Notes: generated by a model from the sequence alone, not told the origin. A stretch of 64,000 bases of DNA from Pectobacterium sp. PL152 (GCA_021907015.1 CP091064.1:868001-932000), one strand, 5' to 3'; counted from the first letter of the stretch, positions 9,693 through 21,452 are shown. Translations and numbers: made by a program.

Positions 9693-10022
9693 TTTTCCAT
9701 CCCCGAATATCAGTTGCTGTGTCACCTTTTTGTCGGTCAATTAACCCCAAATTGCAGACAAGCGCACGTGACACCGAAGAAATACGGTGCATTTATTGTA
9801 TCGCTACTCACAGCCTGCACAGTAAATATAGATGATGAATCAGGATTTGTTTCTGTAAATCATGATGTTATATCTCATTTCTGGTGAAATAAATTTCACA
9901 CACGTACCCGACTGTTTTTAAACCATGGGTTTATACAATTTCACACCGTGACACGCTCTGAAATAAAGTGATGACCGCGATGTCACACCCACCGAAACCT
10001 TAATTTAACCTTAAGAAAGCGA

Positions 10023-10047
10023 AATAATAATAACTATCATTATTATT
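10023..10047. promoter_or_regulatory. Fur-box-like site upstream of fbpA
   Basis: The A/T-rich interrupted palindrome AATAATAATAACTATCATT continuing into ATTATT resembles the Fur consensus GATAATGATAATCATTATC. It lies about 145 bases before fbpA in the 500-base gap after the IIA gene. Control of a ferric-iron importer by Fur is expected from this family. I see nothing else definite in the gap. Confidence 0.6.
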
Positions 10048-10189
10048 ACCAATATGTAAAATCCATCCTCGACTGCCGCTACATATCGGCCTGTGTCGCT
10101 AAAATAGCGTGGCTATCGTGAGCGACACACGGGCTTCCATGTCGGCCAGCAATACGCAAACACGACAGGTATTGATAAGGGTAAATAAT

Positions 10190-11206
10190 ATGAAGCTTGG
10201 TTTTGGATTACTGAGTTCTGCCGTTTTATTCGCTTCCGGTTTGGCGCTCAGCGCGTCGGCAAATGCAGCAGAAAACGATGAAGGGATTGTGATTTACAAT
10301 GCCCAACATGAAAACCTCGTGAAATCCTGGGTTGACGGTTTTACCAAAGAAACCGGCATCAAGGTAACGTTGCGCAATGGCAGCGACACCGAATTGGGCA
10401 ACCAACTGGTGCAGGAAGGGAAATCGTCGCCTGCCGATGTGTTCCTGACCGAAAACTCACCATCGATGGTGCTGGTCGATAACGCCAACCTCTTTGCTCC
10501 GCTGGATAAAGCCACCCTCGCGCAGGTACCGTCTGACTATCGCCCGTCCCACGGACGCTGGATCGGGATTGCCGCGCGTTCCACCGTCTTTGTCTACAAC
10601 CCGGCCAAATTTACCGACGCACAGTTGCCGAAATCCTTAGCCGATCTGGCGCAGCCAGAGTGGAAAGGCCGCTGGGCCGCCTCCCCATCCGGTGCAGATT
10701 TTCAGGCCATCGTCAGCGCCTATCTTGAGCTGAAAGGTGAGAAAGCCACGCAAGACTGGCTGAAAGGCATGAAAGAAAACTTCACCGCCTATAAAGGTAA
10801 CAGCACGGTGATGAAAGCCGTGAACGCAGGTCAGATTGATAGCGGCGTGATCTATCACTATTACCGTTTTGTCGATCAGGCTAAAACCGGCGAAAACAGT
10901 AACAACACGAAGCTGTACTACTTCAAGCATAAAGATCCGGGCGCGTTCGTCAGTATTTCCGGTGCCGGCGTACTGGCATCCAGCAAACATGCGAAAGATG
11001 CACAGGCCTTTATTAAGTGGATTACGGGCAAATCCGGTCAGGAAATCTTGCGCACCAACGATGCCTTTGAATATGCCGTTGGCGTCAACGCGGCCTCAAA
11101 TGACAAACTGGTTCCGCTGAAAGATCTGGATGCACCGAAAGTCGATGCCGCCAAGCTCAACAGCAAAAAAGTCGTGGATCTGATGACACAAGCTGGCTTG
11201 CTGTAA
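10190..11206 (+). CDS. fbpA: Ferric iron-binding periplasmic protein FbpA
   Basis: Periplasmic binding protein (338 residues) of a ferric-iron ABC importer. The signal peptide MKLGFGLLSSAVLFASGLAL is followed by a cleavage region at SASANAAEN. The mature protein begins with IVIYNAQHENLVKSW, typical of FbpA/AfuA. The Tyr pair in GVIYHYYRFVDQ corresponds to the iron-coordinating Tyr residues of the family. ATG 10190 is preferred over an in-frame ATG at 10109 because it begins a proper signal peptide and follows AAGG. fbpB and fbpC follow, with a strong hairpin between fbpA and fbpB, and a Fur-box-like site lies upstream. Confidence 0.9.
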   Translation: MKLGFGLLSSAVLFASGLALSASANAAENDEGIVIYNAQHENLVKSWVDGFTKETGIKVTLRNGSDTELGNQLVQEGKSSPADVFLTENSPSMVLVDNANLFAPLDKATLAQVPSDYRPSHGRWIGIAARSTVFVYNPAKFTDAQLPKSLADLAQPEWKGRWAASPSGADFQAIVSAYLELKGEKATQDWLKGMKENFTAYKGNSTVMKAVNAGQIDSGVIYHYYRFVDQAKTGENSNNTKLYYFKHKDPGAFVSISGAGVLASSKHAKDAQAFIKWITGKSGQEILRTNDAFEYAVGVNAASNDKLVPLKDLDAPKVDAAKLNSKKVVDLMTQAGLL

Positions 11207-11257
11207 CGCATAAATTGTCGCGCATGGGTTATAGCACATAGATGTCATAACCCCTTT

Positions 11258-11281
11258 CATCAGGGCGTTCGCGCCCTGATG
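11258..11281 (+). other. Hairpin in the fbpA-fbpB gap
   Basis: Perfect 10-base stem CATCAGGGCG / CGCCCTGATG with loop TTCG and no T run after it. Such structures after a binding-protein gene often protect the upstream mRNA or let only part of transcription through, so that fbpA is made in excess over the membrane genes. Confidence 0.6.
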
Positions 11282-11357
11282 AATCCTTACCTGAATGCCC
11301 GCATATAGCGGCTTCACCGTCTTAACCTATCGTCCTGACGAGGCAGCTACAGGCCGT

Positions 11358-12971
11358 ATGACAAACGCTAGCTACAGCGAAACGACCCCGTTCACCGCTC
11401 CCTCTCCGCCATTACGCAAGCCAGCCGCGCTGCTTACCCTCATCGCCCTGACGCTATCCCTGCTGGGGTTTGTTCCACTCGGTTTTGTGATTGGCGTGAG
11501 TATTGATACCGGTTGGGAAACGGCGCACGCCCTGCTCTTTCGCCCTCGTGTCGGCGAACTGCTGACGAACACCGTGCTACTGGTTGCCCTGACGCTGCCG
11601 ATTTGTACGGTTCTGGGCGTGCTGCTGGCCTGGCTGACGGAACGTACCACTCTGCCTGCCCGGCGCCTGTGGTCACTGCTGCTCACCGCACCGCTGGCGA
11701 TCCCTGCATTTGTACAAAGCTATGCCTGGATCAGCACCGCTCCGGGCCTGCATGGGCTACCGGCTGGCGTGTTTTTATCCGTCGTCGCCTATTTACCGTT
11801 TCTCTATTTACCCTGTGCCGCGACGCTGCGACGGCTTAACCCCGCGCTGGAAGATGTCGCGGCCACGCTGGGCGTGCCTCCCTTTACCGTATTTTTCCGC
11901 GTGGTACTGCCACAGCTAAAGCTGGCTATCGGCGGCGGACTACTGCTGATCGCATTGCACCTGCTGGCGGAGTATGGCCTGTTCGCCATGATCCGCTTCG
12001 ATACCTTTACTACCGCGATTTTCGATCAGTTTCAGTCAACGTTTAATGGCCCGGCGGCCAATATGCTGGCTGGCGTACTGGCGCTGCTGTGTCTGTTTCT
12101 GCTGTGTGCGGATGCCCGCGTACGCGGCGTCACCCGCTATGCACATGTCGGTTCTGGCGCGCCTCAGGCTGTCACACCGAGACGTCTGTCGCCGTTGCCG
12201 CTGTTGCTGGCTTTGCTGTTACTGACAACGCTGATACTGCTAACGCTCGGCGTACCTTTTATTACGCTGTTTCGCTGGCTGTGGTTTGGCGGCTGGGAAG
12301 TCTGGCAGCGCCGCGAGCTGCTCGATGCCTTTCGCCAGACCATGACGCTGGCGTTGAGCGGTGCCGTACTGACAACGCTGGCGGCCATTCCAATGGCCTG
12401 GCTGACGATTCGCCATCCCAGCCGTCTGTATCGGTTTCTGGAAGGATGCAATTACATCACCAGTTCTCTGCCGGGTATCGTCGTCGCGCTGGCGCTGGTA
12501 ACCACTACGATTCACCTCATCAGGCCGCTCTACCAGACGGAATTCACCGTGCTGCTGGCTTACCTGTTGATGTTTATGCCACGGGCGCTGGTGAATTTAC
12601 GCGCGGGGATCGCGCAGGCACCCGTGGAACTGGAGCAGGTCGCGGCCAGTCTGGGGCGTTCGCCGTTGCAGACGCTGATGACCGTGACCATTCGGCTGGC
12701 CGCGCCCGGCGTCGCCACCGGGGCAACGCTCGTCTTCCTGGCAATCGTCAACGAACTGACCGCCACGCTGCTGCTGGCCCCCAACGGCACCCGTACGCTG
12801 GCGACCGGATTTTGGGCGCTCACCAGTGAGATCGATTATCCTGCGGCGGCACCCTACGCGCTTATTCTGGTCTTACTGTCGCTACCATGGACCTGGTTTC
12901 TCTACACGCAATCACAAAAATGGCGGGGCTGTAATCATGTTGGAACTTCATCGCGTCAGCAAAAGCTTTAA
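11358..12971 (+). CDS. fbpB: Ferric iron ABC transporter permease FbpB
   Basis: Inner-membrane permease made of two fused copies of the binding-protein-dependent permease domain, as usual for FbpB (about 530 residues, some 12 membrane segments). EAA-type loops that contact the ATPase are visible at about residue 195 ([21 protein letters not shown]) and in the second half ([16 protein letters not shown]). ATG 11358 (MTNASYSE) is chosen over an upstream in-frame start. As written the frame runs 35 bases into fbpC; one more G in GGGG near 12927 would end it at TAATC just before the fbpC ATG, the more usual arrangement. Confidence 0.9.
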   Translation: MTNASYSETTPFTAPSPPLRKPAALLTLIALTLSLLGFVPLGFVIGVSIDTGWETAHALLFRPRVGELLTNTVLLVALTLPICTVLGVLLAWLTERTTLPARRLWSLLLTAPLAIPAFVQSYAWISTAPGLHGLPAGVFLSVVAYLPFLYLPCAATLRRLNPALEDVAATLGVPPFTVFFRVVLPQLKLAIGGGLLLIALHLLAEYGLFAMIRFDTFTTAIFDQFQSTFNGPAANMLAGVLALLCLFLLCADARVRGVTRYAHVGSGAPQAVTPRRLSPLPLLLALLLLTTLILLTLGVPFITLFRWLWFGGWEVWQRRELLDAFRQTMTLALSGAVLTTLAAIPMAWLTIRHPSRLYRFLEGCNYITSSLPGIVVALALVTTTIHLIRPLYQTEFTVLLAYLLMFMPRALVNLRAGIAQAPVELEQVAASLGRSPLQTLMTVTIRLAAPGVATGATLVFLAIVNELTATLLLAPNGTRTLATGFWALTSEIDYPAAAPYALILVLLSLPWTWFLYTQSQKWRGCNHVGTSSRQQKL

Positions 12972-13991
12972 TGGGCGCACCGTGCTGTCTGACATTCACC
13001 TGACGCTGGAGAACAGCCGCCGCACGGCGATTGTCGGCCCGTCTGGTTCAGGAAAAACTACGCTGCTGCGCCTGATTGCCGGGTTTGAAAAACCGGATAC
13101 CGGTGTCATCACGCTGAACGGGCAAACGCTCTGCGATAATGGGTTTTCCGTCCCCGCCCATCAGCGTGGAATTGGCTATGTACCGCAGGATGGCGCACTG
13201 TTCCCGCATCTTTGTATCGCGGACAACATCGCATTTGGTCTGAAAGGCTCGAAGGCGGAAAAGCAAAAGCGCGTGGATGAGTTGATGGCGCTGGTTTCCC
13301 TTCCCGCGCATTTACAGAAGCACTCGCCGCATGAGATTTCCGGCGGTCAGCAGCAGCGTGTCGCACTGGCTCGCGCGCTGGCGCAACGCCCTGCATTAAT
13401 GCTGCTGGATGAACCCTTTTCCGCGCTGGATACCGGCCTGCGTGCCGCCACCCGTAAAGCGGTGATGGACGTACTACAGCAGGCTAACGTAGCGTCGATT
13501 CTGGTAACCCACGATCAGGGGAAGCGCTGTCTTTTGCCGATCGGGTCGTCGTCATGCGCGACGGCCAGCTTTCACAATCCGGCTCGCCGTGGACGCTTTA
13601 CCATCAGCCCGCTAGCGAAGACATCGCGACCTTCCTCGGCGAAACGCTGATTCTCGATGCGCAGGTTACTGGCGGTCAGGCTGATTGCCTGCTTGGGTGT
13701 ATCGCGGTGGATCGCCCAACCGCAAGCGGTAAAGCCCGCATCATGCTCAGGCCGGAACAGATCGTGATTCAGAGCATTGAGGTTGACAGCGCTGAAGGGA
13801 ATAGCGCAGCGACGATTCATGCAACCATCCGTAAAGTTGATTTTTCCGGCTTCGTTTCTACTCTGACGCTGCATGTCCACCACGCAGCAGCCGACATTAT
13901 TGAACTGAAAACCGTCAGCCACGCCGCTTTCGCCGTTGGCCAACAGGTCAGCCTGAACGTCACGGGGACCGCACACGTCTTCAGTCAATAA
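12937..13991 (+). CDS. fbpC: Ferric iron ABC transporter ATP-binding protein FbpC (frameshifted)
   Basis: Cytoplasmic ATPase of the FbpABC importer, about 351 residues. Walker [10 protein letters not shown], signature [15 protein letters not shown], Walker [13 protein letters not shown] and switch SILVTHDQ are all present. The frame breaks just after THDQ at GGGG (about 13520). One added G restores [19 protein letters not shown] and the C-terminal regulatory domain, which ends in [10 protein letters not shown]. As written the protein would end soon after the switch region. ATG 12937 gives [13 protein letters not shown], the standard start of the ABC domain. Confidence 0.85.
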
Positions 13992-14003
13992 CATCAACCG
14001 CTA

Positions 14004-14032
14004 GCGCAGGCGGTTTATCGCGCCGCCTGCGC
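14004..14032. terminator. Hairpin between convergent fbpC and arnF
   Basis: Stem GCGCAGGCGG / CCGCCTGCGC of 10 base pairs. It spans the arnF stop codon and starts 13 bases after the fbpC stop. No T run follows on either side, so it may be a stability element or a weak terminator for both operons. Confidence 0.45.
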
Positions 14033-14409
14033 GTTACGCGTCACCAGCCAGACGCCCAGCATGATAATCAAAACGCCGAGGTTTTTACGCAGGCTCATTG
14101 GTTCATTCAGCCACGGCAGGAAAACCGCCGCCAGATAGACTACCACATAGCTCAGGCTAATTAGCGGATAGGCGCGACTTAGCGACAGATAGCGTAGCAC
14201 CATGAACCAGCACGCCATCGACAGACCGTAGCAAACCATCCCGCAGATCACCGCAACCACAGGCCAACCGCCCATTAAGGTGCTAAGCGGCGGCCAGTGC
14301 GTCAGGGCAATACTCGGTAGCGCCAGCATCCCACTTTTCATTAACACCTGCGCGGCGCTGGCTAACACAATACTGCCAAGCGCCCAGATATAGCCTTTTT
14401 CGCCATCAT
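14015..14409 (-). CDS. arnF: L-Ara4N-phosphoundecaprenol flippase subunit ArnF
   Basis: Small multidrug-resistance-like membrane protein with four membrane segments. It forms with ArnE the flippase that moves undecaprenyl-phosphate-L-Ara4N to the periplasmic face. Typical segments are [20 protein letters not shown] and [20 protein letters not shown]. As written this stretch is fused in frame with arnE. The expected separate start is ATG 14406/14409 (MAKKGYIWAL), which needs one more A in the run of five at 14396-14400. Together with one more G in the run at 14410-14414 this would give two proteins of normal size. Confidence 0.75.
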
Positions 14410-14746
14410 CCCCCTGCATCAGATAGATACCGGTGATAATCAGCGCAATGCCCCACCAGTGGTGACGGTCCACACGCTCACCAAACCAGTAGTGCGCCAG
14501 CAGCGTGACCAGAACAAAATTGATGCTCAGTAGCGGATACGCCACGCCAAGCGGAATATGCTGCAACACCACAAGCCACAGCAAAAGTCCGATACCCAGC
14601 AACACAGCCGCCAGCATCAGCCATCCCAGCGTCACGCGTTGGCGTCGATCCGTCGGCAAACGCCGCCAGCACTCCGCCGCCTGTTTCTGGCACAGTTGTC
14701 CCAGACTGGTCAGCAGGCAGACGATAGCCACCAGTAGATAACTCAT
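14406..14746 (-). CDS. arnE: L-Ara4N-phosphoundecaprenol flippase subunit ArnE
   Basis: Partner of ArnF in the inner-membrane L-Ara4N lipid flippase. It begins [20 protein letters not shown] and includes [20 protein letters not shown], both typical of ArnE, with four membrane segments in about 112 residues. Its ATG overlaps the arnT stop (ATGA). In the sequence given there is no stop before arnF and the two form one 243-codon frame. With one G added to the GGGGG at 14410-14414, arnE would end LMQGG-stop in an ATGATG overlap with arnF, the usual operon layout. A real fusion is the alternative. Confidence 0.75.
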
Positions 14747-16410
14747 GGCGCTATCTGCTTATAAAACAGCAGCACGTAGCGGTGCGATTTTTTCACCTGA
14801 TCGGGGGCAGGCAGACTGCGGTATTCTTCATCGGTATCCCTATCGACCTTCAGCACCAGCGCGACATTTCCGCTACGCCGTTTCTCAGCAAGCCAGGCCG
14901 GGAAAGCCCCTCATCCACAAAGCGGTCAGTGGAATCGGCGTAGTCCAGCCCGTAGTTCAATTCGCCCCGCGCCTTGAATAAGGTAATATCGCTACGTTTG
15001 AGTTCCCACGCCAGTCCGGCGGCCAGCCCAACCTCATCGCTAAGCACATAGCGGCTGTCCTCCAGCAGTGGCTGGTGACTACGAATAAAGGTTTGAGGAT
15101 TCTTTGAGTCAACCACACTCGCCGGAATACTCCCGCCGACAAGCAGCGCCAGAAATAGCGGGCACCCCGCGACCAGATACCCCCACGATCGCTGCTTTTT
15201 CAGGCTGACAGCGGCAAAGGCTACCCAACCGATAAAACAGACGACACCCGATACGATGGTCAGCCCTTCTCCCGGTTGATAGAGATGCGGCATGATGATG
15301 CCGAGGCCCAGCGCCGCAACGGCGAGCGCCAGCAGGCTACCGAACGCAATATTGAGCCAGCTATTGATGCGCAAGAGACGCTCACGTACCGCAGGGGCCA
15401 ACCCGGAAATCCACGCCGCCATCAGCAACGCCAGCGGTGCAAAGCACGGCAGAATATAAGTCAGCAACTTGCCTTTAGCGATGCTGAAAAACAGCAGCGG
15501 CATTACCATCCAGCACAGCAGAAGGAACCGTTCCGGGTTCGCTTTTCGTTCCGTCCAACCACTGCGCAACGCACCCGGCAGCAGCGCCAGCCAGGGAATG
15601 CGCCGACAATCAGAACCGGCAGGTAATACCAGAACGGCGCTTTATGCTGTGCATCGTCTTCTGCAAAACGCTGGATATGCTCAATCCAAAAGAAGTAGTG
15701 CCAGTAATCGGCTTCTCGCGCATGTACCGCCAGCGCCCACGGCGCACTTAGCAATACCGCGACGACAATCGCCAGCGGCCCGAACAGCAGCAATTCCTTA
15801 ATCCGCTTTTGCGCCAGCGCGACTGGCAGCACGCTGATAACCGGCAGGGCCAGCGCCAGAAAGCCTTTGGTCATAAACCCCATGCCGCAGGCCAGCCCCA
15901 TCAGCCCCCAGGCCATGAGCCGTTCGCGCGTCAGCGTGGCGCGCTGAATCAGCACGTGGCTGAACAGCGCCGCCGTCATCCAGAGCGTCACCATAGGATC
16001 GAGCACGCTGTACGTGCCAATACCATACACGAGCAGCGACGTCAGATAGATCGTCGCCGCCAGCAGCGCAGTACGCCGGTTTTTCCACAGCAGCAGCGCC
16101 AGCCAAAACACCAGCAGCGCGCTCAGCGCAGTAGAAAATACCGAGGCAAAGCGCACAGCAAAATTGGTATGACCCAATAACCACTGGCTGATGTTATTCA
16201 GCCAATAGCCCGCAACGGGTTTCTCAAAGTAGCGAACGTCCAGCAAGTGCGGCACGATCCAATCGCCACGCTGAAGCATCTCGCGGCTGATTTCCGCATA
16301 GCGCGTTTCATCCGGTGACCACAGCCAGCGGCCGTTAAGCGGTAACAGGTAGAGCAAAGCAAATAACACCAGTATTACGGTACTTTTAGCTTTATCATGC
16401 CTTTTTCCAT
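14743..16410 (-). CDS. arnT: Lipid A 4-amino-4-deoxy-L-arabinosyltransferase ArnT (three apparent frameshifts)
   Basis: Inner-membrane GT83 transferase that moves L-Ara4N from undecaprenyl phosphate to lipid A in the periplasm. The first periplasmic loop shows [20 protein letters not shown] with the catalytic acidic residues, followed by FEKPVAGYW. About 12 membrane segments and a C-terminal periplasmic domain fit the family, total about 556 codons. Breaks occur at AAAA near 16383, CCC near 15593 and GGGG near 14910. One added base at each gives [28 protein letters not shown] and [18 protein letters not shown]. The protein ends at KQIAP with a stop overlapping arnE. Confidence 0.9.
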
Positions 16411-16427
16411 GCTATCTCCTGCTTTAT

Positions 16428-17319
16428 TTATTCTTCCATTTGTACGCCAAGCCACCCTTCCCGTCCGGGAAACGGCGCGCGTACAATCCGCCCGACGGGC
16501 AGCGAGGCTCGGTCATCAGGCAGCAATGAGGAAAGCGGACAAAATTCAATGTGCTGTTGACGGGCACGAAGCAGCAACTGACGGAACAGCGCCAGCTTCG
16601 CTCCCCCTTCAACCTCCGCATGGATGGTGTAGACCGGCACGCCGCGATCCTGCTGGATCGCCGCAAGAATAAAGTCGTTGAATTCACCGTCACTCACGCG
16701 CTCGCCGATGACTTCATCATAGGTCGGCAGCGTAACCGGGATCTGCACGGTACCCAACTCACCGCTTTTCAGGCGCGGTCGAAAAGGCCGGGTGCCGCGA
16801 CAGTCGCTGTTATAGTCCAGATTCCAGTGCTGCTTCATCTCAACGACGCGCTCATCGGCTCGCCAGCCCGCCACCGCGGAACAGCGCACGGGTGATGGCA
16901 GCATCGGCGTCAACGCATCTATTCCTTCACGGAACTGCGTGGCTAATTGCGCATCCGACCAGCGGGCGACATTCGCCTGCCAGCCGTGATGATCCCAGGC
17001 GTGTAGCCCCACCTCATGCCCGGCGTCGTGCGTCTGGCGGATTAACGTACCAAACCGTGTGCCGATATGGCGCCCCGGCCACGCCGTGCCGGCCAGCAAG
17101 ATATCCCAGCCGTAGAGTGAGGCCGCGTTGGAGCGCAGCATCTTCCATAAAAGCGCGGACGCAGCAGGCGCCAGAGGTGGCGCCCCATGTTGTCCGGCCC
17201 GACGCTAAAAAGAAACTCGCCTGGATATCGAACTCTGCTAACACATCCAGCAGCGCGGGCACACCGTCCCGCGTACCACGCCAGGTATCGACATCAATGC
17301 GCAGGCCAACGCGCGTCAT
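16428..17319 (-). CDS. arnD: 4-deoxy-4-formamido-L-arabinose-phosphoundecaprenol deformylase ArnD (two apparent frameshifts)
   Basis: NodB-type metal-dependent deacetylase that removes the formyl group from the lipid-linked sugar, the step that traps it on the pathway. The N-terminal [19 protein letters not shown] carries the catalytic and metal Asp residues, and the later HAWDHHGWQ supplies the metal His residues. About 297 residues. Two breaks near 17210 (TTTTT) and 17147 (TTTT) are each fixed by one T, giving [20 protein letters not shown] and [13 protein letters not shown]. The start overlaps the arnA stop. Confidence 0.9.
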
Positions 17320-19332
17320 CCCTGCGTATCCGTGACGTCATCGGCGTGCTGGAGATCAACGGTACGCAGGAAATAGTCCAGCGTTTCCGCGACGGTTTGC
17401 TCCATCTTCACCGTCGGTTCCCATTCCAGCAGCCGTTTGGCGTTGCGAATGCTCGGCGTGCGGTGCGCCACATCCTGATAGCCTTTACCGTAATAGCTGC
17501 TGCTTTCCACTTCAATAAACCCAGCGAACGGTGGGAAACGGTCACGCAACGGGTGGGCATTAAAGCTGGTCAACAGCATTTCGCCCAGTTCGCGAATACT
17601 GGCTTCATTCTGCGGGTTGCCGATATTGATAATCTGCCCGTCACACTGACCGTTGCGGTTTTCAATAATACGGAACAGGGCCTCGATGCCGTCGTGAATG
17701 TCGGTAAAGCAGCGCTTCTGCGCCCCGCCGTCCACCAGTTTGATCGGCGATCCCTCCACCAGATTGAGGATCAATTGGGTAATCGCCCGGGAACTACCGA
17801 TGCGCGCCGCATCCAGCGTATCCAGACGCGGCCCCATCCAGTTAAACGGACGGAATAGCGTAAAACGCAGGCCGCTTTTCGCGCCGTACGCCCAGATCAC
17901 CCGATCCAGCAGTTGCTTGGACACAGAGTAAATCCAGCGCTGCTTGTTGATTGGCCCGACAATAAGGCGTGAGTTATCTTCATCAAACTCTTTGTCATCA
18001 CACATGCCGTACACTTCTGAGGTGGACGGGAAGACAATGCGTTTGTTGTAGCGCACGCAGTCGCGCACAATTTTCAGGTTCTCTTCAAAATCCAGCTCAA
18101 ACACGCGCAGCGGGTTACGGGTGTATTCGATAGGCGTTGCAATCGCCACCAGCGGCAAAATGACATCGCATTTCTTGATGTGATATTCGATCCATTCGTT
18201 ATGAATGCTGATATCGCCTTCCACAAAATGGAAACGCGGATCGCCAAGAAAACGGGCGATGGCATCCGAACTGATATCCAGTCCGTAAATTTCATAGCGA
18301 TCGTCACGCAGCAGGCGTTCTGTCAGGTGGTTACCGATAAAACCGTTCACGCCAAGAATCAGGACGCGTGTGCGGCGTCGTTGCACACGGCTGGCAAGGT
18401 TGCCCAATTTCGCCTGTGGCACCATGCCCATTTCCGCCGCCAGTCGGCTACCCGACATATACAGCCCGCTCTCACTCTGTCCGCTGACAATCTCAAGCGC
18501 GTCTTCACCACAGGACACCACCAGTGGCGATGTCGAGATGATCGAGCCCGGTTCATGCTTCACCCCATAGGCTCACAGCGTTGTTTTTAACCGCGCGAGC
18601 ACGCCAGACGATCACTTTGCGCTCACCGAGGAACGTAAACGCGCCCGGATACGGTTCCGTCACCGCGCGAATCAGGTTGTTGATCTCGCGGGCGCTTTTT
18701 TGCCAATCGATCAGCCCGTCTGCCGCCGTGCGGCGTCCGAAGTAGCTGGCCTGGCTTTCATCCTGCGGCGTCAGCATAATCTCACGCGAGCGAATCAGCG
18801 GTAACTGCTGCGCCAGTAAAGCCGCAGCGGCGGTACGACATTTACCGTGCAGCGTCAGCGCGGTATCTTCAGCGTCAATCGCCACCACGGACTGGGCAAC
18901 GATATCGCCAGCATCGGCGCGGGACACCATCTTGTGCAGCGTCACGCCCGTCTGCGTTTCACCGTTCGCCAGCACCCAATTCACCGGTGCCCGCCCACGG
19001 TAGCGTGGCAGCAGCGACCCGTGCAAATTGAAAGCGCCAAACGACGGTAACTGGAGAATGTCGTCACTTAACAGCGTGCGGTAATAGAAGGAAAAAATCA
19101 CATCCGGCGCCAGTTCCCGAATGCGGTTCACCCAAAGCGGGTGGTTAACGTCTTCCGGCGCAAACACCGGCACATCCATCTCGGCTGCCGCTTTCGCCAC
19201 CGACGCATAGAAGTGGTTCTCACCCGGTGCATCGCTGTGCGTGAACACCGCCTGAATCTCATAACCGGCAAGCTTTAACGCCTCAAGGCCAACGCAGCCG
19301 ATATCATGGTAGGCAAATACGATCGCTTTCAT
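17316..19332 (-). CDS. arnA: Bifunctional UDP-L-Ara4N formyltransferase / UDP-glucuronate decarboxylase ArnA (frameshifted)
   Basis: Cytoplasmic two-domain enzyme. The N-terminal part (19332 to about 18560) is a formyltransferase with [19 protein letters not shown], holding the conserved Asn/His. The C-terminal part is an NAD-dependent SDR decarboxylase with [19 protein letters not shown] and the STSEVYG and YSVSKQLLD catalytic motifs. As written, the two halves are separate overlapping frames because of an indel at GGGG near 18564; the family has one polypeptide of about 660 residues, which the full span matches. Both ends overlap neighbours (arnC, arnD) by four bases. Confidence 0.9.
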
Positions 19333-20312
19333 TCTTCTTCATCCCGTAAACTGGTGGTCAGTGGCGTTGCCGCACTCACTGTTTTTTGCACAAAATAGCG
19401 TGGCCGGGCCCGCACATCGGTATAGATACGACCGATGTATTCCCCTAATAGCCCCATCCCGACGAACTGCGCGCCGATAAACATAAACAGCACGGCAAAC
19501 AGCGTGAACACGCCCTCTGCCGCCCATTCCGCCCCTAAGAACAAACGCAGGCCGATCAACAACAGCGCCAACAAGAAACCCGACAGCGCAACGACGCTGC
19601 CAATCAGGCTGAGAATACGCAGCGGCGTCGTCGTCAGGCAGGTCAACAGGTCGTACATCAGGTTAATCAGCTTCAGAAAGCTGTATTTGGACGTGCCGAA
19701 CTCGCGCTCGGCATGCATCACGTCGATCTCGATGGTTTTCCGCGCGAACGTGTTGGCCAGAATAGGAATAAAAGTGCTGCGTTCATGACAGCGCAGCATC
19801 GCGCTGACAATGTGGCGACGATAAGCACGCAGCATGCAGCCGTAATCCGCCATGGATTTCCCGGTCGAACGTCGGATCATCATGTTGATGGTTTTCGAGG
19901 CCAGTTTGCGGAACAGCGAATCCTGCCGGTTTGCCCGCACGGTGCCGACCACGTCATACCCTTGCGCGGCATACTCCACCAACCGTGGGATTTCCTCCGG
20001 TGGATTTTGCAAATCGGCATCCAGCGTGATGACCACATCGCCCACCGCCTGCTGAAACCCAGCCATAATGGCCGAGTGCTGACCATAGTTACGGTTCAGC
20101 AGCACGGCGATAATGTGCTTTTCCGGGTCGCTCGCCGCCTCAGTCAGCAATTCCGCCGAGCGATCGCTGCTGCCGTCATCAACCAGAATAATTTCCCAGG
20201 GTTTACCGATCTGCCGACAGGCTGCCAGCGTGCGTTCAATCAGCACCGGCAGGCTCTCTTCTTCGTTATAAACGGGAATCACAACGGACACATTTTTGAT
20301 GTCATCAATCAC
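19329..20312 (-). CDS. arnC: Undecaprenyl-phosphate L-Ara4FN transferase ArnC
   Basis: Family 2 glycosyltransferase (327 residues) that moves formylated L-Ara4N from UDP to undecaprenyl phosphate on the inner face of the membrane. It begins [20 protein letters not shown], followed by VDDGSSDRS and [17 protein letters not shown], the nucleotide- and metal-binding motifs. Two C-terminal membrane segments (about residues 236-257 and 270-292) anchor it. The frame is intact. It overlaps arnB and arnA. Confidence 0.95.
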   Translation of the reverse strand: MIDDIKNVSVVIPVYNEEESLPVLIERTLAACRQIGKPWEIILVDDGSSDRSAELLTEAASDPEKHIIAVLLNRNYGQHSAIMAGFQQAVGDVVITLDADLQNPPEEIPRLVEYAAQGYDVVGTVRANRQDSLFRKLASKTINMMIRRSTGKSMADYGCMLRAYRRHIVSAMLRCHERSTFIPILANTFARKTIEIDVMHAEREFGTSKYSFLKLINLMYDLLTCLTTTPLRILSLIGSVVALSGFLLALLLIGLRLFLGAEWAAEGVFTLFAVLFMFIGAQFVGMGLLGEYIGRIYTDVRARPRYFVQKTVSAATPLTTSLRDEEE

Positions 20313-21452
20313 GAACAGACTCCAGAATAGAGGTTAGTGCCGCGACGACGCGATCGACATCGCTATCCTGCATATCAGGGAACAGCGGCAGCGTCATCAG
20401 CGATGCCGAATTCCACTCCGTTTCCGGCAGGTGCAAATGAGGATAGCGCTCACGGTAATATTTTTGTGTATGCACCGCTCTGAAATGCAACCCGGTGCCA
20501 ATGCCGCGCGTTTGCAGTTCCGCCATCAGGCTATCGCGCGATATGCCGCACCGCGTTTCATCCACGCGCACCATAAACAGATGCCAGGCATGCAAATGGG
20601 GATAATCGGGAACAGCCAGCGGCTGGAGCGGCAGCGAGCGCAGTTGGGTGAGATAACGCGCAGCCAGCTGCTGACGGCGGGCGTTGATCGCTGAGAGTTT
20701 ATCCAGTTGCACCAGCGCAATCGCCGCATTGATATCCGCCAGATTGTATTTAAACCCCGGCGTCACCACTTCAGCCTGCGGCTTGCGCCCCTGTCGCTGC
20801 CTGTCGAATGCATCAACGCCCAGCCCGTGAAACTTCAGGCTGCGTATGCGTTCAGCCAGTGCTTCGTCGTCCGTCACCACCATACCGCCTTCCGCACAGG
20901 TGATGTTTTTAATCGCATGAAACGAGAAAATGGCAGTTCCACGCGCACCGATCCACTCATCGCGATATTGCGTACCGACGGCATGCGCCGCATCCTCTAT
21001 CAGCGGGATGCCGTAGCGCTCACTGAGAGCACGCAGCGGCGTCAGATCGGCCGGAGCGCCGGCATAGTGCACGGGAATAATGGCTTTGGTTTTCGGTGTG
21101 ATGGCCGCCTCGACATCCTGCGGTCGCACCATCAGCGTATGCCGATCCACGTCAACCATCACCGGTTCCGCTCCCAGGAGCGTGATGATATTGACGGTTG
21201 AAACCCAAGTCTGGGACGGCGTAATCACCTCGTCGCCAGGGCCAATGCCAAGCGCCATCAGCGTCACGTGCATCCCGCCCGTCGCAGAGCTCACCGCAAT
21301 TGCCTGTCGACACCCGACCTGCTGGCAAAATGCCTGTTCCAGCTGCTGACATTTCGGCCCTGTGGTTATCCAACCGGAGCGTAATACTTCAGCCACGGCA
21401 GCAATTTCCTCTTCGCCCATGTTCGGGCGGGAAAAGGCAAAAAATCCGTCAT
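20305..21452 (-). CDS. arnB: UDP-4-amino-4-deoxy-L-arabinose aminotransferase ArnB
   Basis: PLP-dependent DegT/DnrJ-type aminotransferase making UDP-L-Ara4N from the keto sugar and glutamate. The PLP Lys is in [15 protein letters not shown], and the family motif [19 protein letters not shown] is near residue 50. The given frame extends upstream without a convincing start. ATG 21452 (MTDF) follows GGGAA and becomes in frame with [15 protein letters not shown] if one T is added to the run of six just after it, matching the usual ArnB start. It is the first gene of the operon, 60 bases after a PmrA box. Confidence 0.9.

Noticed and set aside
12089-12829. 246-codon frame inside fbpB
   Set aside because: Shadow of the GC-rich fbpB coding sequence in another frame; fbpB has clear membrane segments and EAA loops.
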